64,000 nt of DNA, from positions 560,501 to 624,500 of the forward strand of contig WPIO01000098.1 of NCBI GenBank assembly GCA_009760855.2, read 5' to 3'. The notes below the pieces were generated by a model. The model had not been told where the DNA came from and ran no database searches. It was given only the letters and a program-made list of their open reading frames with translations. Every line of letters begins with the position of its first letter. The first letter of the stretch is position 1. This stretch comes from Cristatella mucedo (taxonomy: Eukaryota > Bryozoa > Phylactolaemata > Cristatellidae). Positions 43,713-55,369 of this stretch are shown here, piece by piece. The position numbers were made by a program, and so were the translations under genes.

Positions 43713-43847
43713 AACCCGCGGCAGCCATTGAGTGAGAGCGACTGCAGCAGCTTGAGCTTCAAGAATGCCCTGCAGCATTCGGTCAGAAAGCACAACTGCA
43801 GCACAAGAAAGGCGAAGAAAGTCTGTGAAAGGCAGCATGTTCTACAG
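43713..43847 (+). CDS. Candidate internal exon, 45 codons
   Basis: Acceptor caatttttcag before 43713 and donor TACAG|GTTAGT after 43847; phase 0 at both ends. Encodes a polar, basic peptide with LSESDCSSLSF, SVRKHNCSTRKAKK and VCERQHVLQ, no hydrophobic segment. No family recognised. Strand is opposite to gene candidate 1, so it would be a different gene if real. Confidence 0.25.
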
Positions 43848-43849
43848 GT

Positions 43850-45410
43850 TAGTCAGCTTGCTCTGCAAGTCATCACAAAAATACGAAAGTTTTGGGATAT
43901 TGATACGATAGACAGATGTATGTGATATGTATACATATTATATTAAAGGCGGACGATTTTTACCTTCGAAACCTCGTCAATGTCCCCGATTAATGGCTAA
44001 GCACTCAAACAATTGTGCAAGTAATTAAAATGATTTTCGAAAGCCTCTTTTAGCTTGAATAATTGTAATCTGATTGTCGGATGTCACGCCCAATTTTTAT
44101 ATTCATTGGTATAATTTCTGTTTACTGCCGAGTGGGTTCTTCAAGCTGGATTTAGTATTTTTAGTTGCGGCTCACAATAGTTTGATGCTGATCCTGCATT
44201 AATGAAAGTGCTAGTACATCTCAATATTTTCAGAATAGTAATTTAGCCGCAAATCGTTTTCCGATGCACACGATATTGCATATTCACGTAAGTAAATGCA
44301 TATTCGACATGGATTTAAGGATTTTTCTTGGCGCAGTTTTGACACCAGAATAACCATTCTTGTAGATATATTTCTCGGCTCTCTACCCTCATAAATTAAA
44401 ACCAAGATTTCAAGGCACGTAAGCAGTCGAAATGGCACTGCGGGAGAAGCGGTTACTTCAAGTTAATGGCATAATTTCATGCGTTATGCCCGCGTTGGGT
44501 TTTCTAATATTTTTAGTCATTTTTTTGTTTTTATTGCAGGAATTAATTTTAGTAGATTTGAGATAGCTTAACTGCTGATTAGCTGTCAGCCAAAGAGATA
44601 TTAGAAACTAAACTTGATGATTAACTAAGTGAAAACTAGCAGTCACAGAAAATCTCTCCATGTATTTTCGCGCGTCATTTTTATTTGCAGCTTGTTTGTC
44701 GTTGCTTGTTTGAGCCTGATTTTGAGCACGCGATGATTTTCAGATCAAAAACAGCAGTTGTACATATTTTTAACAAGCATCAGCTTTTCAGTTAAAGCTG
44801 AATGTAAACAATGTTAAGAAATTCACACAGCTCCCTTAGTGAAGTGAATGTCTTTCTAGGTAATCTACATTTTTTTCAAAATATGTAGTGGATTTTGGTT
44901 AGTCAGGATCCTGTCATGGTCAGCACTAGTTAGCAGCACTATTCATACGGATTGAGATATTGTCGTCAGGTTCAGAGAGTCATGGAGCCTTTACAAAAGC
45001 CGTCAGGTCGTGTGTAATTGTTGACGTCAATGAATAGTGATTTTCAGACTTAAGAAGCGTGCGAAACAAGGAAAAGATCTCTGGAGGATTTGAGGGTGGT
45101 TACGGACACAGCTCAGAAAACGTGTAGACTACTACGAGGAACAGGTGTGCTACTTTTTCTCCCGCTCAAATTTCGTTGAGTCTCAGGCTCAGGTCTCATC
45201 TCAGTGAAAGAGGAAAGACTTGGGAGCTCTGCTCTTGGTGGCACACTACTTTTTCACGATCTACATCTCTCCTCTTCCGATCGCCGCCGTTACCACCGAA
45301 CGCAATATAGCTGATGCTCCACTATGCAGTGAAGCTTTTCACGGTAAAACCTGCAACTGCCGATTTAAATCAAACGAGCGAGCAACCCGTAATACACGGA
45401 TTATTGCTCT
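43850..45410. other. Mostly unrecognised AT-rich DNA
   Basis: Contains the exon candidate at 44288-44437 and a short LINE-A tail remnant (ttagtgaagtgaatgtcttt, about 44830-44875). Otherwise nothing recognised. Confidence 0.35.
44288..44437 (-). CDS. Possible further exon of gene candidate 1
   Basis: Minus strand: strong acceptor CCGCTTCTCCCGCAG before 44437; phase 1, as for the exons at 47 kb. A 50-codon exon would end at a weaker donor (TTAC|GTGAAT), also phase 1. Peptide includes RLLTCLEILVLIYEG, RMVILVSKLRQ and NPCRICIYL: beta-strand-like with three cysteines. The plus strand at the same place carries a better donor (CAC|GTAAGT), so the strand assignment is uncertain. Confidence 0.27.
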
Positions 45411-45414
45411 GTAC

Positions 45415-46985
<1,571 letters not shown>

Positions 46986-46999
46986 TCAGCTCCTCTCAC

Positions 47000-47329
47000 C
47001 TTCAAGACGCACGACGACCGAGCACTTCGGACCTACTTTGTCTTCTTCTACGTGAATTGTCACTTCGGAATAGATTCTCGGAACAAATGGAGCGATGTTG
47101 CAAAATTCTCTCCGAGTTGGATTGAAAGTTTCGTAGCACAAGCAATTCTCGATAGTCGCAATTCCTATTCGCGAATGGATGTCGATCAACGTGACCTTTA
47201 GTGCCGCCCCTTCTGGAGGCAATAGCCTATCGTAGCAGCCTCCTCGTTTGGGGCCGTATGGTGTGATCGCATAGCACGAGCCGTTAATCCGTCTGGTCTC
47301 GTCCATGCACAGATCTATAGATTCTGCCT
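47000..47329 (-). CDS. Candidate CUB-like ectodomain exon B (gene candidate 1)
   Basis: Minus strand, 330 nt (110 codons), phase 1 at both ends: acceptor GCTAATTTTAG before 47329 (an alternative acceptor CTGCCAG would add five codons in frame) and donor CTTGAAG|GTGAGA after 47000. The peptide has seven or so cysteines: SIDLCMDETRR, GSCYAITPYG, RGGCYDRLLP, then strand-like KVTLIDIHSR, ENCLCYETF, REFCNIAPF and SEVTIHVEED, ending VVVRLEG. Spacing and alternating hydrophobic strands resemble a CUB-type beta sandwich, extracellular in animals; this is a structural impression, not a verified match. It joins in frame to exon A. Phase 1-1 exons are typical of shuffled extracellular modules. Confidence 0.5.
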
Positions 47330-47344
47330 CTAAAATTAGCACGA

Positions 47345-47459
47345 CTGGCAGCTTTTTTAGCGAGCCGACGGATGGAAAGAATAAAAATAACGACGATAAT
47401 GATAATAATAATACGTTTAATAAAGCGCCCTCAGAAAACTCCATCTCTTTCCAGGTTAC
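47345..47459 (-). mobile_element. LINE-A tail making up most of a short intron
   Basis: Between exons A and B: cctggaaagagatggagttt, tctgagggcgctttattaaa and (TTA)n on the minus strand, i.e. the LINE-A hairpin and tail. The whole intron is only 115-130 nt. The LINE-A word TGTAA that normally precedes the hairpin aligns with the intron's GTAA donor. Confidence 0.7.
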
Positions 47460-47807
47460 CTTCAAAATAAAACGTTTTATTTCCGATCGGCTGCTGATTG
47501 ATGATCATATATGCAGTGGTAATGTTTCCATAAGTAATGAAGACGTGGAAAGAACGGTAAAGAGTAGTTCGGCAGCTTTGTGGAAAAAAAGTTTGAAACG
47601 CCACGTAACCGCTGTGCATACATGCTATCCCAGAAGTGATATTTATCAATTCGCTTAGAATGATGTGCAGACCACTTTTCATGGAAAATAAAATCCAGCA
47701 CTTTCCAGATGCAATTACTGTTGCTGAATGAAATACAAATCCTTTCATGGAAGTTGTATAGTTGCAAAGCTGGGGTTGCTGACATTTCGTGACGTCAACA
47801 ATTGGTA
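47460..47807 (-). CDS. Candidate CUB-like ectodomain exon A (gene candidate 1)
   Basis: Minus strand, 348 nt (116 codons), phase 1-1: acceptor with a long pyrimidine tract (CACTTTTACGTCTTCTAG) before 47807, donor TTTGAAG|GTAACC after 47460. The peptide begins VPIVDVTKCQQPQLCNYTTS, then SGKCWILF, a strand LHIILSEL, ACMHSGYVAF, SCRTTLYRSFHVF and ends near KTFYFEG. Cysteine placement and the C-W-I pattern recall CUB domains. Several N-x-S/T sequons (NYT, NIT, NKT) fit a secreted or extracellular location. Exon B follows directly and exon A and B end in the same phase and similar residues (E-G), suggesting repeated modules. The frame continues past the donor into the LINE-A tail, where it meets a stop. 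Confidence 0.5.
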
Positions 47808-47849
47808 CTAGAAGACGTAAAAGTGCGAGTAACCAAGACGAAAGCAAGA

Positions 47850-49120
47850 TACAGTATAATTACAGAATATGCTGCAATGCCCTACGTTTTTCAATGAAAA
47901 TATGGTAAAATTTATTTAGTCAGTCAATAAAACCAATGCTTTAAGGTAATATAATACAATGTATTAAGTCAATCTTAAAACTTTTAAAAACCAGCCATGA
48001 ATTTTACACTCTAAATCGCCAAAGCCACTCTTAGAATACCCATGTACAACACGCATATATAGCATTGCTAGTTTCCCATGCGATCATTGTGCAGCAACTC
48101 ATTAGCAATACAGAATGTTCTGTATCAAAACTCTCGCCTGTTATAACAGTCTCTGGTAATGTATTTAACATCACATATATCTACACAGCATATAATTTTA
48201 AGTGCTTGCACGCAAGAATGATCTTGCAGGTAAACAACCTCATGAAATTCAAAAAGTTGTGTAGCCTGGCCTAATATTGTGGTTGTGACTCAACAGGTAC
48301 ATAGTTGGGAGATCATTGCACATAAAGCGCCGCTGGTTAGATGCGCAAAAGATGTACACACTTCTTGAGAACGACACTCAGAAAAAAAGGCTTTGTCTCT
48401 CTCAGTCATCAGGCAAACCTTATTACCTACAATACGATTTGCCTCCAAAGACTTCACTAACAGTTGTCTGTCGTATATGTACTTAAAATAGCTAATATTG
48501 TTGTACAAACATGTAGAAGAATATCTTGCAATAAACGGGTTTTACTAATCCTAATATGCAGGAGTAATTTGGAGATCAGTAGACTGTAAGAGTTAGAGGA
48601 GTAGGGTTGAAGTGAATATCTTAATACTACTATTCACCGATTTTGCCCTTTTCCCAGGGCTTTCCTAGCTTTCAGCTTCTTGGCTGGGCCTTTGCACGGA
48701 CGCGCCGATTGCTATCAGTTATGCCATGAACTCTCACACGATGATATTCCCTAAATTGAGTACAGTACGTACTTAGCTGCTCCTGCCGTAGTCGGTTTTA
48801 AAACCGGAATCGGAAGATCTTTCGCGTCCAAGCACCACGATGGCTGGCTCAAGTCTGTCTGGGAGGAACCGACAAGCCTGTGATTGGCGTCACAATCGGG
48901 TCGTAGGGCAGCTTCTTGCAACGGAATGTCGTTCGCTGCCCTACCCTTATTGGCTAGAGTAATCGCACGCAGTAGGGCGTCAGCTACGGCAACTATCAGT
49001 GGGGTTTCTGGAGCTGGCTCCTTACCAGAATTTTAGCTCACAACTCAAAAGTAGAAATCGGGAGAGAGATAGCTCGTATCTCGAAACACTCATCCATCAA
49101 CAGACTCATAAGCCAAGGTA
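47850..49120. other. No firm feature
   Basis: A minus-strand stretch near 48230-48400 has an acceptor-like TTTTTTTCTGAG and a phase-1 frame with SVYIFCASNQRRFMC that resembles ectodomain sequence, but no donor fits. Otherwise unrecognised. Confidence 0.3.
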
Positions 49121-49122
49121 CC

Positions 49123-49255
<133 letters not shown>

Positions 49256-49854
49256 CTCCATAGTTGCACTCATCAAGAATTAAATTCTGCAGTGTGAGTG
49301 AGCAACCGGTTTGACTAACCAACAGAAATAAATATATATATATATATATGTGTGTATATACGGTGCAATAAAATACACGACTCATATCCGCAAAAATTAA
49401 TAAGGCTGTAAAGCGAGCAATGAAATCAGAGCTGCTAAGGAGAGCCCATATAGTGAATTAAATGACGCTGCCCGTGCCCACGGACATTAATAAGTGTGTG
49501 CAAGCTGTGTCAAGCATAATGAATAACCAAGTTGTCCAAAATGCAGAAAGTGGCTTGAAGTCTGTCCTGTCAATTTATTGCCTTGAAATCTACGTCGAAC
49601 GTTCCAGGTAAAAGCGGCTAACTCTGTACCTTCTATTAAGCTAGGTAAATATTCCAAAATTGTAAAACCTTTCCAATTTTCAAATTAGCATCTTTCTAGG
49701 CAGCTCAGAAGCCTATTGGCTTTCATAAAATGTGTGCCCTATAGTTCTAGAACGTTCTATAGGTCTTGACTAATATATATATATATATTTATATATTTAT
49801 TAATACATATCGAAATTTTTAACAATTCACAGTGCCTTAGCCAGAGGAGCCTTG

Positions 49855-50300
49855 CCCTGCCGGGGCCGCTGGGGGGGGGGGGGTAATACCCTCGCCTACC
49901 GGTACAGGAATAGGAGCCGCATGGCTTCCGAGCCAGAAATGCGTCCGAGACGCCTAGTTGCTGCCGCAATGTGTCGCGTTCCCTGAGCGAAATGCGTAGG
50001 TCCGCCAGGCAGGCTTTACTATCCGGCCACCCTGCCACCCAGTGCACCGACCACAAAGAGCTCCACCAGTGCCGACCGGTAGCCAGCGGCCAGGAAAGAC
50101 TGGGCTGTGACCTCTCACTCTTTCTGGCTCATCTGCAAAAATTGGGCTATGACCTCGTACCTATCAGCCATTTTCCGGGACGCCACCACCGGGGCGAGCT
50201 CGCTGCCGTCAAACGGCACCGCCACGTCGACTATGACCGCGTCAGTGGCGTTGTCGATGACCAGGTACGGCTAGAGATCCGGACCTCCGGCGAGCGAGAA
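49855..50300 (-). pseudogene. Fragment of an R2/NeSL-like LINE: restriction-like endonuclease domain
   Basis: Minus-strand translation gives PDLVIDNATDAVIVDVAVPF, then MADRYEVIAQFLQ, AAGYRSALVELFVVGALGG and a degraded ending with RRLG. This matches the C-terminal restriction-like endonuclease region of R2/NeSL/Dong-type non-LTR elements, where the D-x(n)-V-D-V-x-x-P-F segment holds PD-(D/E)xK catalytic residues and is followed by a Y-x-x-V-x-x-F-V-V-G-A-L-G-S motif. The domain normally nicks the target to start reverse transcription. At least two stops and a frameshift; a 13-G run (about 49870) adjoins it. Distinct from LINE-A and LINE-B, which use a different endonuclease type. Confidence 0.6.
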
Positions 50301-50304
50301 AGCA

Positions 50305-50450
50305 TATATGATTCATTGGCACAGCACGCTAAGAGAACGTCATCTCTATCCTGGCGCTTCACGTGTGCCGCAGAGCTTGAGCCGGTGACCTCGGCCGATC
50401 GCCTCTGCTCGCGGCGAGCACCTTAAGTACTGGGCCAGACCAGCTCGGTA
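50305..50450 (-). mobile_element. SINE-A
   Basis: Minus strand: gagctggtctggcccagtac (A-box region), aaggtgctcgccgcgagcag, ggtcaccggctcaagctctg (B-box region), then gaagcgccaggatagagatg and acgttctcttagcgtgct. Confidence 0.78.
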
Positions 50451-50661
50451 GTATTTGCAGCGTAGAGCAGTGATGCTAGCTTCTAGAATTGCAGCGAGTC
50501 TGGAGTAGTTCTAGAGTATTAGTACCCCACCAGACTCGAGTCTGTACGGTGACTTGATAGTAGCTCAGCAAGGCGACAAAAGTGCTGTCAGTTCAAAGTA
50601 GCAAGAAGCGCCTAGAGGAGGAAAAATCGGCGCTAACTGTAAGTAATTCTACTCTATGCAG

Positions 50662-50918
50662 TCTTGATTACGAATGCAGCAAGCGCAGCAGCTGCACTAG
50701 TCCCCAAAATGTGCAATGACGAACACGTTCATTTACCGATGCAACAAACTGGGACGCGAATCGAGAACGTAAATAACAGTGTATTGTCATCTCTTCCTAA
50801 CTCTGCGTATACTTCACTAAGAGGTGTAGCCTCCATAGCACAACGCTTTAAAGTACTGGACACTAAATCCAGAATTTGCCATCTCACACCAGAGGCGAAA
50901 TATATTATTCAGCTTTGA
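50662..50918 (+). CDS. Candidate terminal exon, 85 codons, unrecognised
   Basis: Plus strand: acceptor tctactctatgcag before 50662, phase 1, open to TGA at 50918. Peptide begins LITNAASAAAALVPKMCND and ends FKVLDTKSRICHLTPEAKY plus a short hydrophobic end. Coding-like codon mix, no transposon match, no nearby AATAAA. On the strand opposite to gene candidate 1. Confidence 0.3.
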
Positions 50919-50924
50919 GTTCGA

Positions 50925-51325
50925 CTGAATGCGGCCAAGGTCACAAGCTACTTTCAAAAGGCGAAACAAGTATTAAGCAGCCGAGAACCGTTTGCTTATT
51001 TTATGTGTGCATTTGTTAGGTGAGTGCGTAAAATGGAAGATAGACTCAATCGAATCAATCTCAAGAATTATACTTTTCCCCCTTTAAGAAATTATAAGGT
51101 ACTCCAAGCACTTGACCAAGTATCGGCCCGTTTCGTCAGCAACGAACAGTTCTCAGCATTACAAATTCAAGCGTTCTTAGCGATGACCTGAGCGTGTACC
51201 AGGAACACCGAACACTACGTTGCTACAACTAAAATATCGCGTGTCCAGCTTGGAAGAAGTTTCAGGCTATGGGCGCATCGATTAGCGGAGAAAACATTTT
51301 CAAAAGTATTTGAGATTGCTTAGAA
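50925..51325. other. No recognised feature
   Basis: AT-rich DNA between the exon candidate and a TA repeat. Confidence 0.4.

Positions 51326-51327
<2 letters not shown>

Positions 51328-51402
<75 letters not shown>
51328..51402. repeat. (TA)n(TG)n microsatellite
   Basis: About 32 TA units followed by about 6 TG units. Confidence 0.95.
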
Positions 51403-51403
<1 letters not shown>

Positions 51404-51575
51404 ACATAAACACGGAATATTTATTAGTGCTTATAAAATATTAGACGATCGCCGAGGAGCCTTTCCGGCATTCAAGCTAGAAGACTGGGTTACTCATCCA
51501 GAGGTCGAGCGACGCTGTGAATTCCTTACCTTAATGGCCCGCGGTGCCGGGCCCGTAACCGCAAAGGTCATGCCC

Positions 51576-52346
51576 TGTCGTCTCGAGTAGGTATTTAATA
51601 GTAGAGCGACGCTCGTTATGGGCGCTTTGTTCGAGTATTTCTCTTTCTTCGGCTTCCGTAGTCACCTGACTCGTTTCTCTGAAAGCGAGGCAGGAGGCTG
51701 GCGCTGGCTATTCGCCAGCAATTGACGGGACAGGGCGAGACCGCGACAGGATTCGGTGGACACCACCGAATCCTCCTGTCGCGTCCTATCACGCCCTGCT
51801 ACGGTGGACACCACCGAATACAGTCGTGTCGTGCTCGAGCATTTTGTGCTCTTGTGCTTTGTGTGCGTTCTCGCGCACGCGGTCTCGGCATAAGGATTTG
51901 CCGACGCGAACTTGTAGCAGTTCGGTGTGGTGCGTGGTAAATTTTGGTGGTTCGGGCTCCTCTTTCTATTTGGTCCGTTCCCCACTATAGACAGACGTAG
52001 TTGGCCTAAGTGTGGAGGCTTTTTTACCCCGCAAGAGTGTTGAGGTAGTATGTGAGGCATTCCTGCTTCCATGGTGGAAACGGAGCCCAAGTTCTCCAGT
52101 CAGGGTCTATATTCCGGTTTCGGGCTCCTCCGCCTTATTTGGGTCGTTCCCCATAATTGGGATAGGTTGTTTAAGTGTGGGGACGTATTTCCCGCGCAAG
52201 AGTGCTTGTGCTGTTGAGAGCCTGCGAGGAGTGTGGATACAAAGCTGAGCTAGACGCAAAGCGACGTTGTGCGCTTGCGAATAAAGCTCAGTAAAATCCC
52301 CGATTTGTGCGTCTCGCCTTCCAATTCACGGCGTGAACTTACGACA
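51576..52346 (+). mobile_element. LTR-like block (possible solo LTR)
   Basis: About 771 bp, CpG-rich, beginning TGTCGT and ending ACGACA, a perfect 6-bp terminal inverted pair as in retroviral-type LTRs. Near the right end a polyadenylation word (gcgaataaagctcag) precedes a short R/U5-like stretch. Inside are an imperfect palindrome (51731-51798) and an internal duplication (51951-52039 and 52119-52204). No primer-binding site follows and the flanking bases do not give a clean target-site duplication, so a solo LTR is inferred rather than shown. A CpG-rich promoter is the alternative. Confidence 0.45.
51731..51816. other. Large imperfect palindrome plus repeated half
   Basis: cagggcga..ccgcgacagga + ttcggtgg, aca, ccaccgaa + tcctcctgtcgcg..cgccctg forms a stem of about 30 bp. 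The core cggtggacaccaccg recurs at 51802-51816. Confidence 0.8.
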
Positions 52347-52349
52347 CCC

Positions 52350-53555
52350 TTAGTAACGGTAAGTAGGTCAGCTGCAGAAATACTCAGCTCGTGGCGGCCT
52401 GTTAATGCGCGTAGACGCGAACCGTACCGTACCGAACCATAGCGTATTCAGTGATCGGTTTCACCGCTCGGTAAGCGCCGCAGGTTACGCCTAACCGCCG
52501 AGCCTTTGGCGTTACTACACATCCGTATTTAAGTATTATGAGTAACAATTTAGCAATTCTACTTTGCGAAAAAATGCAGCATAAGTGGTATCTTCAGTAG
52601 TCGTACGCTAAAATTTCATTTTGAAGCACGAGTCTCGGCTTGCATGCACAGAGCCAGGTCGACACTGACACGCTTTAGTTTTGAATTTTGCCTAGTCACG
52701 TTATAGGTTTTGAATTTTCAGTGTAAAAGTGAAACCTTTTCCCCCTAACTATTAAGTTGGCTGTTCCTTCTTTCAGTTTCATAAACTTGCCAACTGAAAC
52801 AGCTCAAACAGCCGGTGGTGCAATATGCTAAAGGGTCGAGAAAATCAAATATACTCGATTATAGGTAGCAATCCCGGAACAGATGCAGCTGAGTATCACC
52901 CGAGTAGAGATTAGAGCCTATGTTATACTCTACCAAAGCAAAAGCAAGTTGCAGGATATTAATCGTAAATACCCTTAACGTAGAAGAAAATGCAATGCGT
53001 GGGGTAGCCCAATCTTATAAGACACGCCAGGTGATCGCGTGCTTATTCAATTTAGGCTCCTAAGACAGCCGATTATCTATCGCCCCCCCCCCCGAGGTAC
53101 CAAAATAGTCTTTCATTTCAAATTTATTTGAACTCGTGTAGATGCGGCTAGCAAGAAATACTACCTTCCGATGATCTTAAAATTCATTATATCACTTAAC
53201 TGGCAGAACAAGAGTCACATTTCGTACACTTTCGCTCACTCATTTTCATTTATGTTTTAGGTACGTGACCCCACTAACAAACAGGGGAACAGATAACGTC
53301 GAACATTCTCATACAAACTGTAATGCTCTCCTCTCAAATTTGATCTTTATCTTATTCTGTTCATTAGAACTCGTGTGGACCTCATTCAGTGTGCAGCGTG
53401 TTGCCAGCCTCTATATCAAGAAGCTTGTAAGACGCTCTACACCGAGGTGCGAAAATACTCTATGCCAATTATGAGCACGAAAATAATCAATAATAACTAT
53501 AATAATAACTGATGATAATAAATAATAAATAATGACTAATAATTAGCGCGAAAAT
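52350..53555. other. No recognised feature
   Basis: AT-rich DNA with a 10-C run near 53083; ORFs are short and without motifs. Confidence 0.4.
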
Positions 53556-53559
53556 ACTG

Positions 53560-54600
53560 TACACGCCCCAGCTGCTCCGTGCACCTTTGATCTGTCGTCA
53601 TCGGTTGACTACTACAACCAGAATTCAGCTGACGGGCTTGACGAGCTTTAAATTCTGACTATGGGCACTGATCCCCCTCGCCGAGATGGTTTACTGAAGA
53701 CATTAAACAAGCTGGCCATACTCAGTTGAGAACTTGAGAAATAATATAAAAGATCAGAACTGGCCGTCCATTTGACAGATAAATAAGGACTAGTATAGAT
53801 CATTCTAATCTATCCTAGTAAAGGCTAAGCATTGGTTCTATAAAAAATAACTGTCGTGTGATGATGGATACACAAATAAAAGAACGTGCTGATATTTATC
53901 TGCTAGCTACCGACTCCTCTACCTCGCTCCTACTTTGCTCCTTACCTAAAGATTCGTGCTGCAATCAATGTTCTCGGTTCTCTAGCTTCTTTGCCGGCCA
54001 GATAGACAAGGTCAGAGAGTATATACATATGGTAGCAGCATCCACTCAAGACTCCTTTACGTCGTATTCCACCCAGCAACTCAGTGTCTACATTCAAAGG
54101 AGCCACGAGTGACCTCTCCTTAAAGTTCATCTCCCAGTCGGAAAGGACCTCCTAGAATGCTAGACCTTGTTTCCACTTTACCACTTCTACAATGCATCGA
54201 TCTGCGGCTGGTATGGATTAGATCTGAATCATAGAGTTGTATCATGTAAACAACACATTATTTTGAGGCCTGGTGCGTAGTTAATATGCTCCCAAAGGCT
54301 GTGACTCTCTCCAGACTGACGTCACGACATCGGCAGACTTGAACTAAAAGCCCACATGTTTTGGCATTATTTGGTGGGTCCTTATAATTTCCTCTTTATT
54401 TCCTTATGCTTGATGACTCTTTGCACGATGCCACTAAACATTCTTACATTTTGATACTGCGGTTGTCACCCTAACCATGTTTTTATTGCTGAAATTGTGC
54501 ACGTTGTCCATAAACAATTGATCATGGTTCCCTTACAGCAAATGTAAAGTGAAAATAAACTGATCCTGTGATGATGCTATAAATAAATGCATGATGCAGA
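53560..54600 (+). mobile_element. LINE-A relic with internal deletion
   Basis: Starts upstream of the RT: SSFFAGQIDKVREYI and KFISQSERTS-like residues (53960-54160) match the linker region also seen at 24.9 kb, then jumps to the C-terminal end (catatgctcccaaaggctgt-like, 54285) and 3' untranslated region with an eroded hairpin. The RT catalytic part is deleted. Confidence 0.7.
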
Positions 54601-55365
54601 CATTCGATCCTATATGTCAGCCAATTTTCTTTAAAATAAACCACGATAAAATGGAATCCCTAAACATAGGACACCCCAAGCATGTGTTCGTACTGCAAGA
54701 CTTTACTCTTGCTGTCGGTGATCCTGTTGTGCTACCATAACCGTAAACTCGGAATGTAGGTGTCGTCTTTGAATGATGTCTAGATTTTTAAAGCGGCATC
54801 GAGAATACTTCCTCCACAGATAGCAATAACATCTGATCATGATTTATAATTAGGGATTGTTTTCTATGCAAATGCAAAATATTTAACTGGCTTCCATGTT
54901 CTGTCTCGCCTAGATTAATACAATTTCATTTTGGCCGGGCTATCAAAAACCCATTTGATTATTGCAGTTGGTGACGAATACGGCTGCGAGGCTAGTTTGC
55001 AAATCATAGAGGCTTGACCACATACGTTTTCTTCGCTGAAAGATCCTGAATTGTTGATCAACGATTGCAAAGTAAATGTCTAATCCTGAAGCACAAAGCC
55101 CGCCACATCTTCGCACCTTTATGTTTATAGCTGAATAGCTTCACAGAATCCAGCCTAATGTGGCCCATGCTACTAACTACCTTAAATGGTCGTACGACTC
55201 AGCCATACTTCTCGATTTTTCTTTTTTGAATGAATTAAAGTCTGTTGGTTACCTAAGGCGTATCGAAAGTGGCTTTGACTTTGAGTGGGCTTTAGAAAAC
55301 TATCTTGCCTGACACCCACACAGTATTCGTCGCTGTTCGTATTTGAAGACATAGTCACATGACAT
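54600..55365 (+). mobile_element. Old LINE-B, sense
   Basis: KINHDKMESLNIGHPKHVFV resembles the [25 protein letters not shown] block; later gctgcgaggctagtttgcaa and a 3' end (gtgggctttagaaaactatc, gacacccacacagtat). Confidence 0.7.
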
Positions 55366-55369
55366 TATT

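Noticed and set aside
48230-48508. Minus-strand exon with Cys-rich peptide
   Set aside because: Acceptor-like TTTTTTTCTGAG is present and the peptide looks plausible, but no donor in the right phase was found.
51520-51575. Minus-strand first exon (MTFAVTGPAPRAIK then GTAAGG donor)
   Set aside because: A good donor follows a short ATG frame, but it abuts the LTR-like block, has no matching second exon and would be only 14 codons.
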